Assembly (NCBI RefSeq): GCF_964058995.1
Contig: NZ_OZ060382.1
Span: 186,001-250,000, forward strand
From: Buchnera aphidicola (Chaitophorus populicola)
Lineage (GTDB): Bacteria; Pseudomonadota; Gammaproteobacteria; Enterobacterales; Enterobacteriaceae
DNA length: 64,000 nucleotides
Direction: 5' to 3'
Both the position numbers and the translations under genes were made by a program. Every line of letters begins with the position of its first letter. Position 1 is the first letter of the stretch. This document shows positions 40,746 to 51,721 of the stretch, in pieces. Below the pieces are notes generated by a model. The model did not search any database. It was given only the letters and a program-made list of their open reading frames with translations, and was not told the origin of the DNA.

Positions 40746-41516
40746 ATGGGGATTTTATTAAATAAAAAAATTTTAATTATTGGTTTACATAATAAATTTT
40801 CTATAGCATATGGTATTTCTAAAGCTATGTATTGTCAGGGTGCAGAATTAGCATTTACATATAAAAATAAAAAATATAAACATAAAATTCAAAATATAGC
40901 TAAAAAATTTAATTCTAATATTATCTTAAAATGTGATATGAGAAAAAATTCTCACATTAAAAAACTATTTTTAAAATTAAAAAAAATATGGTCTAGTTTT
41001 GATGGTTTTGTACATTCTATAGCATATTTAAACAAAAAATATTTACAAAAAAATTATATTGATTCAATTAATCAAAAATCTTTTCAAAAATCACATCATA
41101 TAACTTCATATAGTTTTTCAGCAATAGCTAAATATTGTCGATTTATTTTAAATGATAATTCTGCTTTGTTAACTATATCTTATGTCGGTTCTCGAAAATT
41201 TATTCCAAATTATAATTTGATGGGATTAGCTAAAGCTTCTTTAGAAGCTAATGTAAGATATTTAGCAAGTTCTTTAGGTCCTAAAATTAGAGTAAATGCA
41301 ATTTCTGCAGGTCCAGTAAAAACAGTTTCTTCATATGGCATTAAAAATTTTAAAAAAATTTATTCTATATATCAAAAATTTTCTCCAATAAAAAGAAATA
41401 TATCAACTAAAGAAATAGGAAATGCAGCATCTTTTTTAGTCAGTAATTTATCTTCTGGAATTACAGGTCAAATTATATATGTAGATGGAGGATTTAATAC
41501 AGTTGGATTATTTTAA
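40746..41516 (+). CDS. fabI: Enoyl-ACP reductase FabI
   Basis: NADH-dependent last step of fatty acid elongation; SDR fold. 256 residues (E. coli 262). The Tyr-x6-Lys pair lies in NYNLMGLAKASLEANV with the upstream Tyr of SYVGS also kept, and the C-terminus has GQIIYVDGGF. SD AAAGG before ATG. Followed by rnb, as in E. coli. Confidence 0.98.
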   Translation: MGILLNKKILIIGLHNKFSIAYGISKAMYCQGAELAFTYKNKKYKHKIQNIAKKFNSNIILKCDMRKNSHIKKLFLKLKKIWSSFDGFVHSIAYLNKKYLQKNYIDSINQKSFQKSHHITSYSFSAIAKYCRFILNDNSALLTISYVGSRKFIPNYNLMGLAKASLEANVRYLASSLGPKIRVNAISAGPVKTVSSYGIKNFKKIYSIYQKFSPIKRNISTKEIGNAASFLVSNLSSGITGQIIYVDGGFNTVGLF

Positions 41517-41675
41517 TTTTTTTAAAATTCTTATTTAGTAATTTAGTTTGGTCTTTTTTGAAAATCATAGTATATTAATTTAATGTATTTTTATGTTTAA
41601 AGTATTAAATGTTTATATACATAAATTTTATTTATATAAATTTTTAAATATTTTAATCTAATATTTTTAGGTTAA

Positions 41676-43616
41676 ATGATAATGTTTTATAATAACAGTA
41701 TATTAATACAGTTAAAAAAAAAATTTAAAAAAAAAAATGTGAGAATTGAAGGAATAGTAAAAAAATCTGAGAAAGGTTTTGGATTTTTAGAAACAGATTC
41801 AAAGAATAGTTATTTTATTCCACCAAAAAAAATAAAAAAAGTTATGCATGGAGATAAAATTATTGCGAAAATAGGATTTTCAAAAGATAGACAAATAGTT
41901 ATTCCAGAAAAACTTATAGACTCTTTTTTAAAAATTTTTATCGGTAGACTTCAAAAAATTAATCAACAACTATTTATTATACCAAATTATGCATTTTTAA
42001 AAGAATATATTCCATGTACATTTTTAATAAATCAAATATCTGATTTTAAATCAGGAGATTGGTTTATAGCAAAATTAACGAAACATAAATTAGATGATGA
42101 TTTATTTCATGCTGAACTAATTAAATTTATTGCTAAAAAAGAAGATCCATTTACACCATGGTGGATAACTTTATCAAAATATGATTTAAAAAAAGAAGAA
42201 CCTAAAATTAATATAGATAATATTTCTTTTATTAATTCTAATAAAAGATTAGATTTAACAGATTTGTCTTTTATTACTATAGATAATAATAATACTAAAG
42301 ACATTGATGATGCTTTATTTATTCGAAAAATTTCTAATAATTTTGAATTAATAGTTGCTATATCTGATACAACATCTTTTATTCATGTTAATAGTGAATT
42401 AGATGAAATAGCTTCTAAAAGAGCTTTTACAAATTATTTACCTGGATTTAATGTTCCTATGTTACCAAGAATATTATCTGAAGATTTATGTTCATTAAAA
42501 CCACATAAAAAACGTCCAGTATTAGCATGTAAAATGATTATATCTGAAACAGGTGAAATAAAAAAAAATAGTAAGTTTTTTTTAGCATGGATTCAGTCTA
42601 AAGAAAAATTATCATATAAGAATGTTTCAGATTGGTTAGAAAATAAAAGTAATTGGTTGCCATCTACAGAAAATATTATACAACAATTGAAATTTTTGCA
42701 TCAATTATGTATATCTAGAATTAAATGGAGAAAAAAATATGCTTTAATTTTTCCAGAAAGATTAGAATACAAATTTCATCTATCTTCTAATGGAGAAGTT
42801 TTAAGAATTTCAAATGATACAAGAAGAATTGGACATAAAATAGTAGAAGAATGTATGATATCTGCTAATTTAACTGCAGCAAAACTATTATCTCAAAAAG
42901 ATGGTTTTGGATTATATAATAATCATTCTGGTTTTGATGAATCTAGCGCTAAACAAATTTCATTATTACTGGAAAAAAATAACATTTTCCTTACTTCAAA
43001 AGAAATATTAACTTTAAGAGGTTTCCGTACTTTATATAAAATATTAAGAAAAAAAAAATATAAATACTTAAGTAGTAGAATTAGAAAATTTCAATCTTTT
43101 AGTGAGTTCAGTTTTAATCCTAATCCTCATTATGCTTTAGGATTTAAAAAATATGCTACATGGACATCACCAATTCGAAAGTATGGAGATATTATTAATC
43201 ATAGGTTTTTAAAATCAATGATTTTAAATGAAACACCTATTGCAGTAAAAAAAAATACGTTAAAAAAAATATCTAGTCAAAAAAGAAAACATAGGTTATC
43301 AGAAAGAGAAATAGAAGATTTACTATATATTCAATATTTTCAGAAAAATGATTTTAAAAATGAAATATTAAAATCAGAAATAATAGATATTTCTAGAGGT
43401 GGTATTAGAGCAAAATTATTAGATACAGGAGCAAATATTTTTATTCCAAATTCTTATATTCATAATATTCGTTCAGAATTAGAATTAAATACAGAAGAAG
43501 GTTTAGTTTATATTAATAACAAAATATTTTATAAAATATCAGATATTATTTTCGTGCAGATTAAAGATATTAGAATGGATACAAAAAGTATTATAGCAAA
43601 AATAATTAAAAATTAA
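41676..43616 (+). CDS. rnb: Exoribonuclease II
   Basis: Processive 3'-5' exoribonuclease. 646 residues (E. coli 644): N-terminal cold-shock domains, RNB core with catalytic aspartates in TKDIDDALF (near residue 209), and C-terminal S1 domain. Two ATGs, 41676 and 41682, are possible; MFYNN at the second matches E. coli better and both lie near an AGGTT SD. Confidence 0.97.
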   Translation: MIMFYNNSILIQLKKKFKKKNVRIEGIVKKSEKGFGFLETDSKNSYFIPPKKIKKVMHGDKIIAKIGFSKDRQIVIPEKLIDSFLKIFIGRLQKINQQLFIIPNYAFLKEYIPCTFLINQISDFKSGDWFIAKLTKHKLDDDLFHAELIKFIAKKEDPFTPWWITLSKYDLKKEEPKINIDNISFINSNKRLDLTDLSFITIDNNNTKDIDDALFIRKISNNFELIVAISDTTSFIHVNSELDEIASKRAFTNYLPGFNVPMLPRILSEDLCSLKPHKKRPVLACKMIISETGEIKKNSKFFLAWIQSKEKLSYKNVSDWLENKSNWLPSTENIIQQLKFLHQLCISRIKWRKKYALIFPERLEYKFHLSSNGEVLRISNDTRRIGHKIVEECMISANLTAAKLLSQKDGFGLYNNHSGFDESSAKQISLLLEKNNIFLTSKEILTLRGFRTLYKILRKKKYKYLSSRIRKFQSFSEFSFNPNPHYALGFKKYATWTSPIRKYGDIINHRFLKSMILNETPIAVKKNTLKKISSQKRKHRLSEREIEDLLYIQYFQKNDFKNEILKSEIIDISRGGIRAKLLDTGANIFIPNSYIHNIRSELELNTEEGLVYINNKIFYKISDIIFVQIKDIRMDTKSIIAKIIKN

Positions 43617-43665
43617 GTAAACAGCTTAAATTAAATAAATTTTAATCAACATATGAGGAACATAT

Positions 43666-44313
43666 GTGAATATATTAAATTTTGATTTTGCAATTTATAT
43701 AAAATTTTTTATTAGTTTATTTGTATTAATTAATCCTATAGGTATGATACCAATTTTTTGTAGCATGACAAATAATTTTTCTGATAAAGAAAGAAATAGA
43801 ATTAATTTTATAGCAACTTTTTCAGCATGTATAATTTTGATTATATCTTTATTTTTTGGTCATAATATTTTAAATTTTTTTGGAATTTCAATATCATCTT
43901 TAAAAATTTCTGGTGGTTTATTAATTTTGTTTATAGCTTTTTCTATGATTAATAATCAAAATTCTACTATTAATCAAAAAAAAAAAATATATAAAAAAAA
44001 AAATATACAATTAAAAAATATTGGTGTAATACCTTTAGCTATGCCTTTAATTTCTGGACCTGGCGCTATTAGTTCTACAATAATTTGGAGTATACAATAT
44101 CCTAGTTTCATAAACATGATTTTTTGTAGTATAGTAATTGGTATATTTTTTTTATTTTGTTATAGTATTTTTAGAATATCTCCATTTTTTATGTATTTTT
44201 TGGGTAAAACTGGAATGGAAATTATTACTAAAGTTATGGGATTGTTATTGATGTCTTTAGGAATCGAATTAATTATTTCTGGATTAAGATCTATTATTTA
44301 TAAAAGTTTCTAG
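43666..44313 (+). CDS. ychE: MarC-family membrane protein (YchE)
   Basis: Inner-membrane protein of unknown function; 215 residues, six hydrophobic segments (roughly 8-28, 42-62, 70-90, 122-142, 147-165, 185-205) typical of the MarC/UPF0056 family. GTG start at 43666 with GAGGAA five bases upstream. Two long A tracts (12 at 43976-43987 and 11 at 43993-44003) encode a lysine-rich loop and make this frame sensitive to slippage. E. coli has YchE, MarC and YhgN as paralogues; assignment to YchE rests on the Buchnera-like context. Confidence 0.88.
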   Translation: MNILNFDFAIYIKFFISLFVLINPIGMIPIFCSMTNNFSDKERNRINFIATFSACIILIISLFFGHNILNFFGISISSLKISGGLLILFIAFSMINNQNSTINQKKKIYKKKNIQLKNIGVIPLAMPLISGPGAISSTIIWSIQYPSFINMIFCSIVIGIFFLFCYSIFRISPFFMYFLGKTGMEIITKVMGLLLMSLGIELIISGLRSIIYKSF

Positions 44314-44402
44314 TAAATTTAAAAATTTTTATTTAATTTTTTATTAAATTATTTTAATCTATATTAAAATAAAGTAATCACGAAGTTTAATGAATTTTAT
44401 TT

Positions 44403-45062
44403 ATGGAAAATATTTATATTCGTAATTTAAAAAAAACTGATTGGAGTATAATTTCTAGTGCAATGAATGTATTTACAGATTCTAGAAATCAAAAGACAGT
44501 AGATGAGTTATGGTTTACTGAACATAATGCGATTTTTACAACGGGTATTTTAGAAAAAAATAAAAATATTATTAAACCAATAGATAATATTCCAATTGTA
44601 CAGTGTAATAGAGGAGGTAAAATAGCTTACCATGGACCAGGACAACAATTAGTTTATATATTAATAAACTTAAAATTAAAAAAAATTAATATTCGGGATT
44701 TTCTTTTTTTGATAGAAAAAGTTGTAATTAATACATTAAAAAAATTTCATATAACAGCTTATACTATTAAAAACGCTCCTGGTATATATATAAATAAAAA
44801 AAAATTTTGTTTTATAGGATTACGTATTAAAAATCATTGTTCTTTATATGGAATATCTTATAATATAAATACTGATTTAAGTGTATATAAAAAAATTAAT
44901 CCTTGTGGAAATAAATTTATAAAAGTTATGAATTTAATAGATATTCTTCCTAAAATTACAATGAAGATTTTTAGAAAGAAATTTATTCAAACATTTTTAA
45001 ATATTTTCCAATATCAAGCAAAATATAAATCTGCATACAATATTTTTGATAAAATATATTAA
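44403..45062 (+). CDS. lipB: Octanoyltransferase LipB
   Basis: Moves octanoyl from ACP to lipoyl domains. 219 residues (E. coli 213). Motif RGGKIAYHGPGQQLVY, Lys in FIGLRIKN, and the catalytic Cys in INPCGNKF. Works with LipA (next gene) to make the lipoyl cofactor used by the complex containing Lpd. Confidence 0.97.
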   Translation: MENIYIRNLKKTDWSIISSAMNVFTDSRNQKTVDELWFTEHNAIFTTGILEKNKNIIKPIDNIPIVQCNRGGKIAYHGPGQQLVYILINLKLKKINIRDFLFLIEKVVINTLKKFHITAYTIKNAPGIYINKKKFCFIGLRIKNHCSLYGISYNINTDLSVYKKINPCGNKFIKVMNLIDILPKITMKIFRKKFIQTFLNIFQYQAKYKSAYNIFDKIY

Positions 45063-45175
45063 TTAATATTTATATAAAATTTATTATTATATAATATATT
45101 TTTTTAAAAAAATTTTTTAATAATTTATAAATTTAAAATAAAAATTTTTACAAATTTAATTGAGATTAATAAAAT

Positions 45176-46036
45176 ATGTTAATAAAGCCAAATTGGATTA
45201 AAATTAAATTACCTACTAATCTTCATAATGTTCGAAGTGTGAAAAAAATTTTAAGAAATAAATTATTAAAAACTGTATGTGAAGAAGCTCAATGTCCTAA
45301 TTTACATGAATGTTTTAATAAAGGTACTGCTACATTTATGATTTTAGGATCTATTTGTACACGTAAATGTCCTTTTTGTGCAGTTAATAAAGGACAGCCA
45401 AAATATTTAGATAAAAATGAACCTAAAAATTTAGCAAAGGTAATTTATGACATGAATTTAAATTATGTTGTTATTACTTCTGTAAATCGTGATGATTTAA
45501 AAGATGGTGGTGCTTTACATTTTTCTAAATGTATTAAAGAAATTAGAAAAATAAAAGATATTAGAATTGAAATATTAGTTCCAGATTTTAGAAAAAAAGA
45601 AAAAATTGCATTAGAACTTATTAGTAAAAATTTACCAGATATTTTTAATCATAATGTAGAAAATGTTCCAAGATTGTATAAAAAAATTCGTCCAGGAGCA
45701 AGTTACAAAAATTCTTTAAATTTATTAAATATATTTAATAAAAAATTTCCTTATATTCCTACAAAATCTGGTTTAATGGTAGGATTAGGTGAAAAGAAAT
45801 ATGAAATATTTCAAGTTATAAAAGATTTATATGATAATGGAGTATCTATGTTAACTATTGGACAATATTTACAACCAAGTCATCTACATGTTTCTGTAAA
45901 AAAATATTTACATAAAGAAGAATTTCAAGAAATACAAGACTATGCTGCTTCTATTGGATTTAAACATATTTTTTGTGGTCCACTAGTAAGATCTTCATAT
46001 CATGCTTTTACACAGTATAGTAAAATAAATATATAG
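45176..46036 (+). CDS. lipA: Lipoyl synthase
   Basis: Radical-SAM enzyme inserting two sulfurs into protein-bound octanoyl. 286 residues; the first ~35 of the 321-residue E. coli protein are missing but all cluster ligands remain: auxiliary cluster CEEAQCPNLHEC and SAM cluster CTRKCPFC. C-terminal RSSYHA, whose Ser ligates the auxiliary cluster, is intact. ErpA (1.7 kb) may supply its clusters. Confidence 0.98.
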   Translation: MLIKPNWIKIKLPTNLHNVRSVKKILRNKLLKTVCEEAQCPNLHECFNKGTATFMILGSICTRKCPFCAVNKGQPKYLDKNEPKNLAKVIYDMNLNYVVITSVNRDDLKDGGALHFSKCIKEIRKIKDIRIEILVPDFRKKEKIALELISKNLPDIFNHNVENVPRLYKKIRPGASYKNSLNLLNIFNKKFPYIPTKSGLMVGLGEKKYEIFQVIKDLYDNGVSMLTIGQYLQPSHLHVSVKKYLHKEEFQEIQDYAASIGFKHIFCGPLVRSSYHAFTQYSKINI

Positions 46037-46085
46037 TTATTATAATAAAATATATTCTTTAAAATTTTTAATTAGAGGATGAGCG

Positions 46086-46817
46086 GTGTTATATAAAAAT
46101 TTTAATAAAATTCATAAAACGAAAATAATAATTGCATTAGATTATTCTAGTAAAAAAAAAGCATTAATTTTAATAAAAAATTTAAATCCAAAGTTTTGTA
46201 GATTAAAAATTGGAAAAGAAATGTTTTTTTTATTTGGTATAAATTTTTTAAAAAAAATTATAAATTTAGGATTTAAAATTTTTTTAGATTTAAAATTAAA
46301 TGATATTCCAAATACTGTTTTTAAAGCTATTAGATCTTTTTCTAATTTAAGTTTATGGATGATTAGTATTCATGCATCTGGCGGAAAAGATATGATGAAA
46401 GCTGCAAAATTAGCAATTAAATTTTTTAAAAAACCTCCTTTATTAGTTTCTATAACAGTTTTAAGTAGTTTTTCAATTAAAAATTTACATGAAATAGGAA
46501 TATTTTCCTCTATTAATCAACAAATTTTGTTATTATCTCAATTATCTAAGGATATTGGTTTAGATGGTGTTGTATGTCCTGGAAGTGCTGTCAAAGATGT
46601 AAAAAAAATATTAGGAAAAAATTTTAAAATTATTACACCAGGAATAAGAATGTCAGACAGTACTTTATATGATCAAAAAAATGTAATTACACCTGAACAA
46701 GCAATAAAATTAAAAATAGATTATATTGTTTTAGGAAGAATAATTACTTTTTCAAAAAATCCAATTAATGATTTAAAAAAAATTTTTTTATTAATACAAA
46801 AAAAAAAATATTGTTAA
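46086..46817 (+). CDS. pyrF: Orotidine 5'-phosphate decarboxylase
   Basis: Makes UMP from OMP. 243 residues (E. coli 245). Catalytic Asp-Lys-Asp network in FLDLKLNDIPNT; IIALDYS near the N-terminus; phosphate-binding VLGRIIT near the C-terminus. GTG start at 46086 with AGAGGAT upstream. The 3' end has an 11-A run (46798-46808). Confidence 0.98.
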   Translation: MLYKNFNKIHKTKIIIALDYSSKKKALILIKNLNPKFCRLKIGKEMFFLFGINFLKKIINLGFKIFLDLKLNDIPNTVFKAIRSFSNLSLWMISIHASGGKDMMKAAKLAIKFFKKPPLLVSITVLSSFSIKNLHEIGIFSSINQQILLLSQLSKDIGLDGVVCPGSAVKDVKKILGKNFKIITPGIRMSDSTLYDQKNVITPEQAIKLKIDYIVLGRIITFSKNPINDLKKIFLLIQKKKYC

Positions 46818-46873
46818 TTTTTTTAAATATTAATTAAAATATAAAATAATATTATTAAAATTGTAGAGATTTC

Positions 46874-47470
46874 ATGAGATTAAAAAAAGTTGCACAATCT
46901 ATATTACCTACACGATGGGGAAATTTTTTAATCGTAGCTTTTAAAGAAAAAAATAAAAAAATTAATGTAAATAATCATTTAGCTTTAATTTATGGTGATA
47001 TATATCATGAAAAAAAAACAATATTAGCTAGAATTCATTCAGAATGTTTAACTGGAGATTCATTTTTTAGTTTACGTTGCGATTGTGGTAGACAGCTTAA
47101 GACTGCATTAAATGTTATATCTCAAGAAGGTTCTGGAATTTTAATTTATCATCGACAAGAAGGAAGAAATATTGGTTTAATAAATAAAATTAAAGCATAT
47201 GCTTTACAAGATATTGGATTAGATACTGTTCAAGCAAATCATAAATTAGGTTTTTCAGCCGATGAAAGAGATTTTAAAATTTGTTCTGACATTTTTAAAT
47301 TATTAAAAATTAAAAAAATACGTTTATTAACTAATAATCCTAAAAAAGTAAAAATATTAAGTCAATTTGGTATTAATATTCAAGAAAGAGTTCCTTTAAT
47401 TGTTGGGATAAATAAAAAAAATAAATTTTATGTACATACAAAAAAAAATAAAATGGGTCATTTTTTTTAA
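46874..47470 (+). CDS. ribA: GTP cyclohydrolase II
   Basis: First step of riboflavin synthesis from GTP. 198 residues (E. coli 196). Zinc-binding Cys in [20 protein letters not shown], and the active-site [11 protein letters not shown]. No other rib gene is in the window. Last plus-strand gene before the convergent yciA. Confidence 0.98.
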   Translation: MRLKKVAQSILPTRWGNFLIVAFKEKNKKINVNNHLALIYGDIYHEKKTILARIHSECLTGDSFFSLRCDCGRQLKTALNVISQEGSGILIYHRQEGRNIGLINKIKAYALQDIGLDTVQANHKLGFSADERDFKICSDIFKLLKIKKIRLLTNNPKKVKILSQFGINIQERVPLIVGINKKNKFYVHTKKNKMGHFF

Positions 47471-47652
47471 AAATAATAATTTTTTAAAATACTCACTTTT
47501 AAAAAAATAAATATTTATTAATTTAAAATTTTTAAAATAAATTATTATTATAACTATATTATAAAAAAATCTATAAAAAATTATTATTTTGAATAAATTA
47601 TATAATTTTAATTAATGTATAAATTTTTATATAAAACTTAAAAGATTAAAAT

Positions 47653-47683
47653 ATTAAAATATATCTTAAAATTATATTTTAAT
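47653..47683. terminator. AT-rich hairpin between convergent ribA and yciA
   Basis: ATTAAAATAT (47653-47662) pairs with ATATTTTAAT (47674-47683) around an 11-nt loop. It lies where two transcripts converge, but the stem is all A/T and could be chance. Confidence 0.3.
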
Positions 47684-47716
47684 AATGATTTTATTTTTAA
47701 TATTTTCAATATAAAA

Positions 47717-48130
47717 TTAATTTATATTAAAAATTTTTCTAGGTTTTCCTTTTTTATCGACAGCAACATAAATAAATTTTCCATTCGTAGCTAAATATTC
47801 TTCTTTAATAGGTTTAGAATATAATCTTGTTACCCATATTTCTATTTTTATTTTCATAGAACTAGTGCCAATTTTAATACATTTTCCATAACAATTAATA
47901 ATATCTCCTATAGATATAGGATAAATAAAAGAAATTTTTTGTGCTTGTGCTGTTACAACTCTACCTAAAGATATTTGCTTTGCTAAAATAGCTCCTCCCA
48001 TATCCATTTGTGACATCACCCATCCTCCAAAAATATTTCCATTAGCATTTGTATGATTAGGCATCGCTAAAGTTTTTAAAAGCATATTATTTTTATTTTT
48101 AATATTTTTTTTATTTTTATTTTTTTTCAC
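47717..48130 (-). CDS. yciA: Acyl-CoA thioesterase YciA
   Basis: Hot-dog thioesterase hydrolysing broad acyl-CoAs. 137 residues (E. coli 132). Conserved core NANGNIFGGWVMSQMDMGGAILA and GRVVTAQ. GTG start (48128-48130) with GGAAC upstream. In E. coli yciA lies a few genes from trpA; the genes between (yciB, yciC, ompW) are not seen here. Confidence 0.95.
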   Translation of the reverse strand: MKKNKNKKNIKNKNNMLLKTLAMPNHTNANGNIFGGWVMSQMDMGGAILAKQISLGRVVTAQAQKISFIYPISIGDIINCYGKCIKIGTSSMKIKIEIWVTRLYSKPIKEEYLATNGKFIYVAVDKKGKPRKIFNIN

Positions 48131-48332
48131 TTTGCGTTCCTATTTTAAAATTTTTATATATTATAAATAATAAAGAAATATATAACAAATATAAAAATTT
48201 TTTAAATTAATAAATTTTATATAATTTTAAAATAAAAAAATTATTAATAAAATGAAACATTTATAATATATTTACATGATAAAATTATTTTAAAATAATT
48301 TGTTTTATTAATTATAAATAACATATTTATTA

Positions 48333-49139
48333 TTAAATAAAAGTAGATTTTTTTAAAAAAATACATAATTTTTTAATTTTTTGAATCATTTTTTTTTTAT
48401 TATTTAAATATTTTTCTATTAATAAAATTATTTCTGAACCACATATTATTCCTGAAATTCCAGATTTAAATATTAATTTCATATCTGTATATTTATTTAT
48501 TCCAAAACCGTTTAAAATTGGTGCAGACTTATTTTTTATAAGTTTATTAATTATATTTAAATTTATTGGTTTATTTTTTTTATGAATTCCTGTAACTCCA
48601 GTTCTAGATACAAGATATACGTAACCTTGACTATATTTAGATATTTTTTTAATTAATATATTATTAGCATTAGGAGGACATATATAAATTGAAGAAATTT
48701 TATTTAATAAAGCATATTTACGAAATTGAGATGATTCTTCTATTGGAAGATCAGGAATTAATACTGAATCTATTCCATATTTATAACAATAATAATAAAA
48801 TTTTTGAATTCCAAAATTAAATATTAAATTAGCATATATTAATAAACCAATAGGTAATTTTTTATTTTTTTGACGTATTTCTTTTATACTTTTAAAAAAT
48901 TTTTTAATATGAATTTTATTTTTTAAAGCACGTTTATTAGATTTTTGTATAATAGGTCCATCTGCTACAGGATCTGAAAATGGTATACCGATTTCTATCG
49001 CATCTGCTCCGGAAGATATAACAGATTTAATAATTTTTATAGATTTTTTTAGAGTAGGATCTCCTAAAACTAAAAACGGTACAAAAACTTTTTCTTGAGT
49101 ATTTTTTTTTTTATCAAACATAATTTTGTAACGATTCAT
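48333..49139 (-). CDS. trpA: Tryptophan synthase alpha subunit
   Basis: Cleaves indole-3-glycerol phosphate to indole. 268 residues, same as E. coli. Catalytic Glu in DAIEIGIPFSDPVADGP and Asp in PDLPIEE; phosphate site GFGINK. Last gene of trpD-C-B-A, 16 bp after trpB. Confidence 0.98.
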   Translation of the reverse strand: MNRYKIMFDKKKNTQEKVFVPFLVLGDPTLKKSIKIIKSVISSGADAIEIGIPFSDPVADGPIIQKSNKRALKNKIHIKKFFKSIKEIRQKNKKLPIGLLIYANLIFNFGIQKFYYYCYKYGIDSVLIPDLPIEESSQFRKYALLNKISSIYICPPNANNILIKKISKYSQGYVYLVSRTGVTGIHKKNKPINLNIINKLIKNKSAPILNGFGINKYTDMKLIFKSGISGIICGSEIILLIEKYLNNKKKMIQKIKKLCIFLKKSTFI

Positions 49140-49155
49140 TAATTTTCTCCAATAT

Positions 49156-50340
49156 TTATTTCATTTTTTTTAAAAAATTATTTACTGTGTCGATGTCTTT
49201 ATCTCCTCTTCCTGACAAGTTCACAATTAATATTTGTTTTTTTTTTTTGTTTTGATTCATTAATTTTAATGCATATGATAAAGCATGAGATGATTCTAAT
49301 GCTGGAATAATTCCTTCTTTTTTTGATAATAATAAAAAAGCATGAACAGCATCTATATCTTTTACAGAAACATATTTAACTAATTTTTTTTGTTTTAACC
49401 ATACATGTTCTGGACCAACTGAAGGAAAATTTAGTCCAGAAGAAATAGACCAAGATTTGTTAATTTGTCCTTCATTAGATTGTAAAATTGAAGATTTCAT
49501 ACCAAAGTAGATACCTATTTTCCCTTGAGTTAAAGCTGCGCTATGTTTATTTGTTTTTAAACCTTTGCCAGCTGCTTCTACTCCAATTAAAGATATAGAT
49601 TTATTTTTTATAAATCTTGAAAAGATTCCAATAGCGTTAGATCCTCCTCCTATACATGCTATTATTGCATTTGGAAGTTTAGATTCTTTTAATAAAATTT
49701 GTTTAATAGTTTCTTGACCTATTATTTTTTGAAAATACTTGACTATTTTTGGATATGGATGTGGACCTGCTACAGTTCCTAACATATAATATGTAGTTTT
49801 ATAATTTTCTGCCCAATCTCTCATTGCTTCGTTACATGCATCTTTTAATGTAGCGTTTCCTGAATATACTGGAATTATTTTAGCTCCCATCATTTTCATT
49901 CGTAAAACATTTGAATATTGACGTTTAATATCTTTTGCTCCCATATAAATTTTACATTTTAAATTTAATCTAGCACATACAATAGCTGAAGCTACACCAT
50001 GTTGTCCAGCACCTGTTTCAGCAATGATTTCTTTTTTATTCATTTGTTTCGCTAATAACGCTTGCCCTAAAACTTGATTAGTTTTATGTGCTCCTCCATG
50101 TAATAGATCTTCTCTTTTTAAATAAATTTTTGTTTTAGTGTTTTTAGTAATATTTTTACATAATGTTAATGGAGTAGGTCTTCCTGCAAAATTTTGTAGC
50201 AAATTACGAAATTTTTTTTTAAACTTGATATCATTTTTTGCTTGAATAAAATTTTTTTCTAATTGATCTAGAGCAGAAATAAGTATTTCTGGTACAAATT
50301 TTCCACCAAACTCACCAAAATATGAATTATTTTTTTTCAT
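49156..50340 (-). CDS. trpB: Tryptophan synthase beta subunit
   Basis: PLP enzyme joining indole and serine. 394 residues (E. coli 397). PLP lysine in [11 protein letters not shown] and the phosphate-binding GGGSNAIG. Overlaps trpC by 14 bp. Contains a 12-A run near its 3' end (T12 on the plus strand, 49237-49248). Confidence 0.99.
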   Translation of the reverse strand: MKKNNSYFGEFGGKFVPEILISALDQLEKNFIQAKNDIKFKKKFRNLLQNFAGRPTPLTLCKNITKNTKTKIYLKREDLLHGGAHKTNQVLGQALLAKQMNKKEIIAETGAGQHGVASAIVCARLNLKCKIYMGAKDIKRQYSNVLRMKMMGAKIIPVYSGNATLKDACNEAMRDWAENYKTTYYMLGTVAGPHPYPKIVKYFQKIIGQETIKQILLKESKLPNAIIACIGGGSNAIGIFSRFIKNKSISLIGVEAAGKGLKTNKHSAALTQGKIGIYFGMKSSILQSNEGQINKSWSISSGLNFPSVGPEHVWLKQKKLVKYVSVKDIDAVHAFLLLSKKEGIIPALESSHALSYALKLMNQNKKKKQILIVNLSGRGDKDIDTVNNFLKKMK

Positions 50341-51721
50341 TTATTTTCCTTCTATAATAAAAAGATCTTAAAATTTTAAATATTTTTTTTATTTTTTTTT
50401 TATCTTTAATACCTGTTTTTTTTTCTAATCCAGAATTTAAATCTAAACCATAGCAATTTAATATTAATGCTTTTTGAATATTTGTAGAGTTCAATCCTCC
50501 TGATAAAATAATTTTTTTTAAATTTTTTCCTTTTAATATATTCCAATTAAAACTTTTTCCACTACCTGGATTAATATTATCAAATAAATATTTATTAACG
50601 TTATCATATTTTTTAAAAAAATATATATTTTTATTTACTCCTATAGATTTCCAGATTTTTATTTTATATCCTATATTTTTTTTTAATTTATTTATATATT
50701 CTTCATTTTCTATTCCATGTAATTGAATTATTTTTAAATTTAATAAAAAAATCTTTTTGATAATTTCATCAATATTTTGATTTTGAAATACTCCTACGAA
50801 TTTTAAATTTTTGACACAAATAATTTTTTTTGCTTGTTTTAATTTTATTTTTCTTGGTGAGTTCTTACAGAAAATTAATCCACCATATACTGATCCATAT
50901 TTTTCTGAAATTTTTGCATCTTTTATACGAGTTAAACCACAAATTTTATTATTTCCAAAAATAATTTTTTTAACTGCTATTTTTAAATTATTTTTTTGCA
51001 TTAAACTAGAACCAATTAAAAATCCATTAACTATAGTAGATAATTGTCTAATTTGAGAGTTTTTATAAAATCCAGATTCACTTATAATAATCGTTTTATT
51101 AGAAATTAAAGGAGCTAGTTTTTTAGTATTATTAATATCAACTGATAAGTTTTTTAAATCACGATTATTAATTCCAATAACTTTTGCTTTTAAAAAAATT
51201 GCTCTGTTTAATTCTTTTATATTATTTATTTCTGTTAATATACCTAAATTCATTTTTTTACATAAGTTAGATAAAAAATTATATTGATTGTTATTCAAAA
51301 TGGATAGCATTAATAAAACAGCATCTGCTTGATAATATCTAGCTAAATATATTTGATATGGATCAAAAATAAAATCTTTACATAAAATAGGTTGTGGTAC
51401 TTGATTTCTAACAATAGAAATATTTTTTATGTTTCCATGAAAATAGTTATTTTCTGTTATTACTGAAATAACATTAGCATATTTTTTATAAATTTTAGAT
51501 ATTTTATTTAAGTTAAAATTTTTATTAATTATACCTAACGAAGGTGAAGCTTTTTTACATTCCAAAATAAAAGCAGGTTTATTTATATTTAAAGCTTCAA
51601 TAAAATTTCTAGTGTTTATAGAAATTTTGTTTTTAAAATTTTTTAATGGTTTTTTATTTTTTTTATTTTCAATCCATTTTTTTTTTTTTATTATAATTTT
51701 TTCAAGAATAGTTTGAATCAT
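50327..51721 (-). CDS. trpC: Bifunctional indole-3-glycerol phosphate synthase / PRA isomerase
   Basis: Fused TrpC-TrpF catalysing two successive steps. 464 residues (E. coli 453). N-terminal IGPS barrel with [14 protein letters not shown]-terminal PRAI barrel with catalytic Cys in [11 protein letters not shown] and Asp near [15 protein letters not shown] overlap with trpD upstream and 14-bp overlap with trpB downstream. Confidence 0.98.
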   Translation of the reverse strand: MIQTILEKIIIKKKKWIENKKNKKPLKNFKNKISINTRNFIEALNINKPAFILECKKASPSLGIINKNFNLNKISKIYKKYANVISVITENNYFHGNIKNISIVRNQVPQPILCKDFIFDPYQIYLARYYQADAVLLMLSILNNNQYNFLSNLCKKMNLGILTEINNIKELNRAIFLKAKVIGINNRDLKNLSVDINNTKKLAPLISNKTIIISESGFYKNSQIRQLSTIVNGFLIGSSLMQKNNLKIAVKKIIFGNNKICGLTRIKDAKISEKYGSVYGGLIFCKNSPRKIKLKQAKKIICVKNLKFVGVFQNQNIDEIIKKIFLLNLKIIQLHGIENEEYINKLKKNIGYKIKIWKSIGVNKNIYFFKKYDNVNKYLFDNINPGSGKSFNWNILKGKNLKKIILSGGLNSTNIQKALILNCYGLDLNSGLEKKTGIKDKKKIKKIFKILRSFYYRRKINEKK

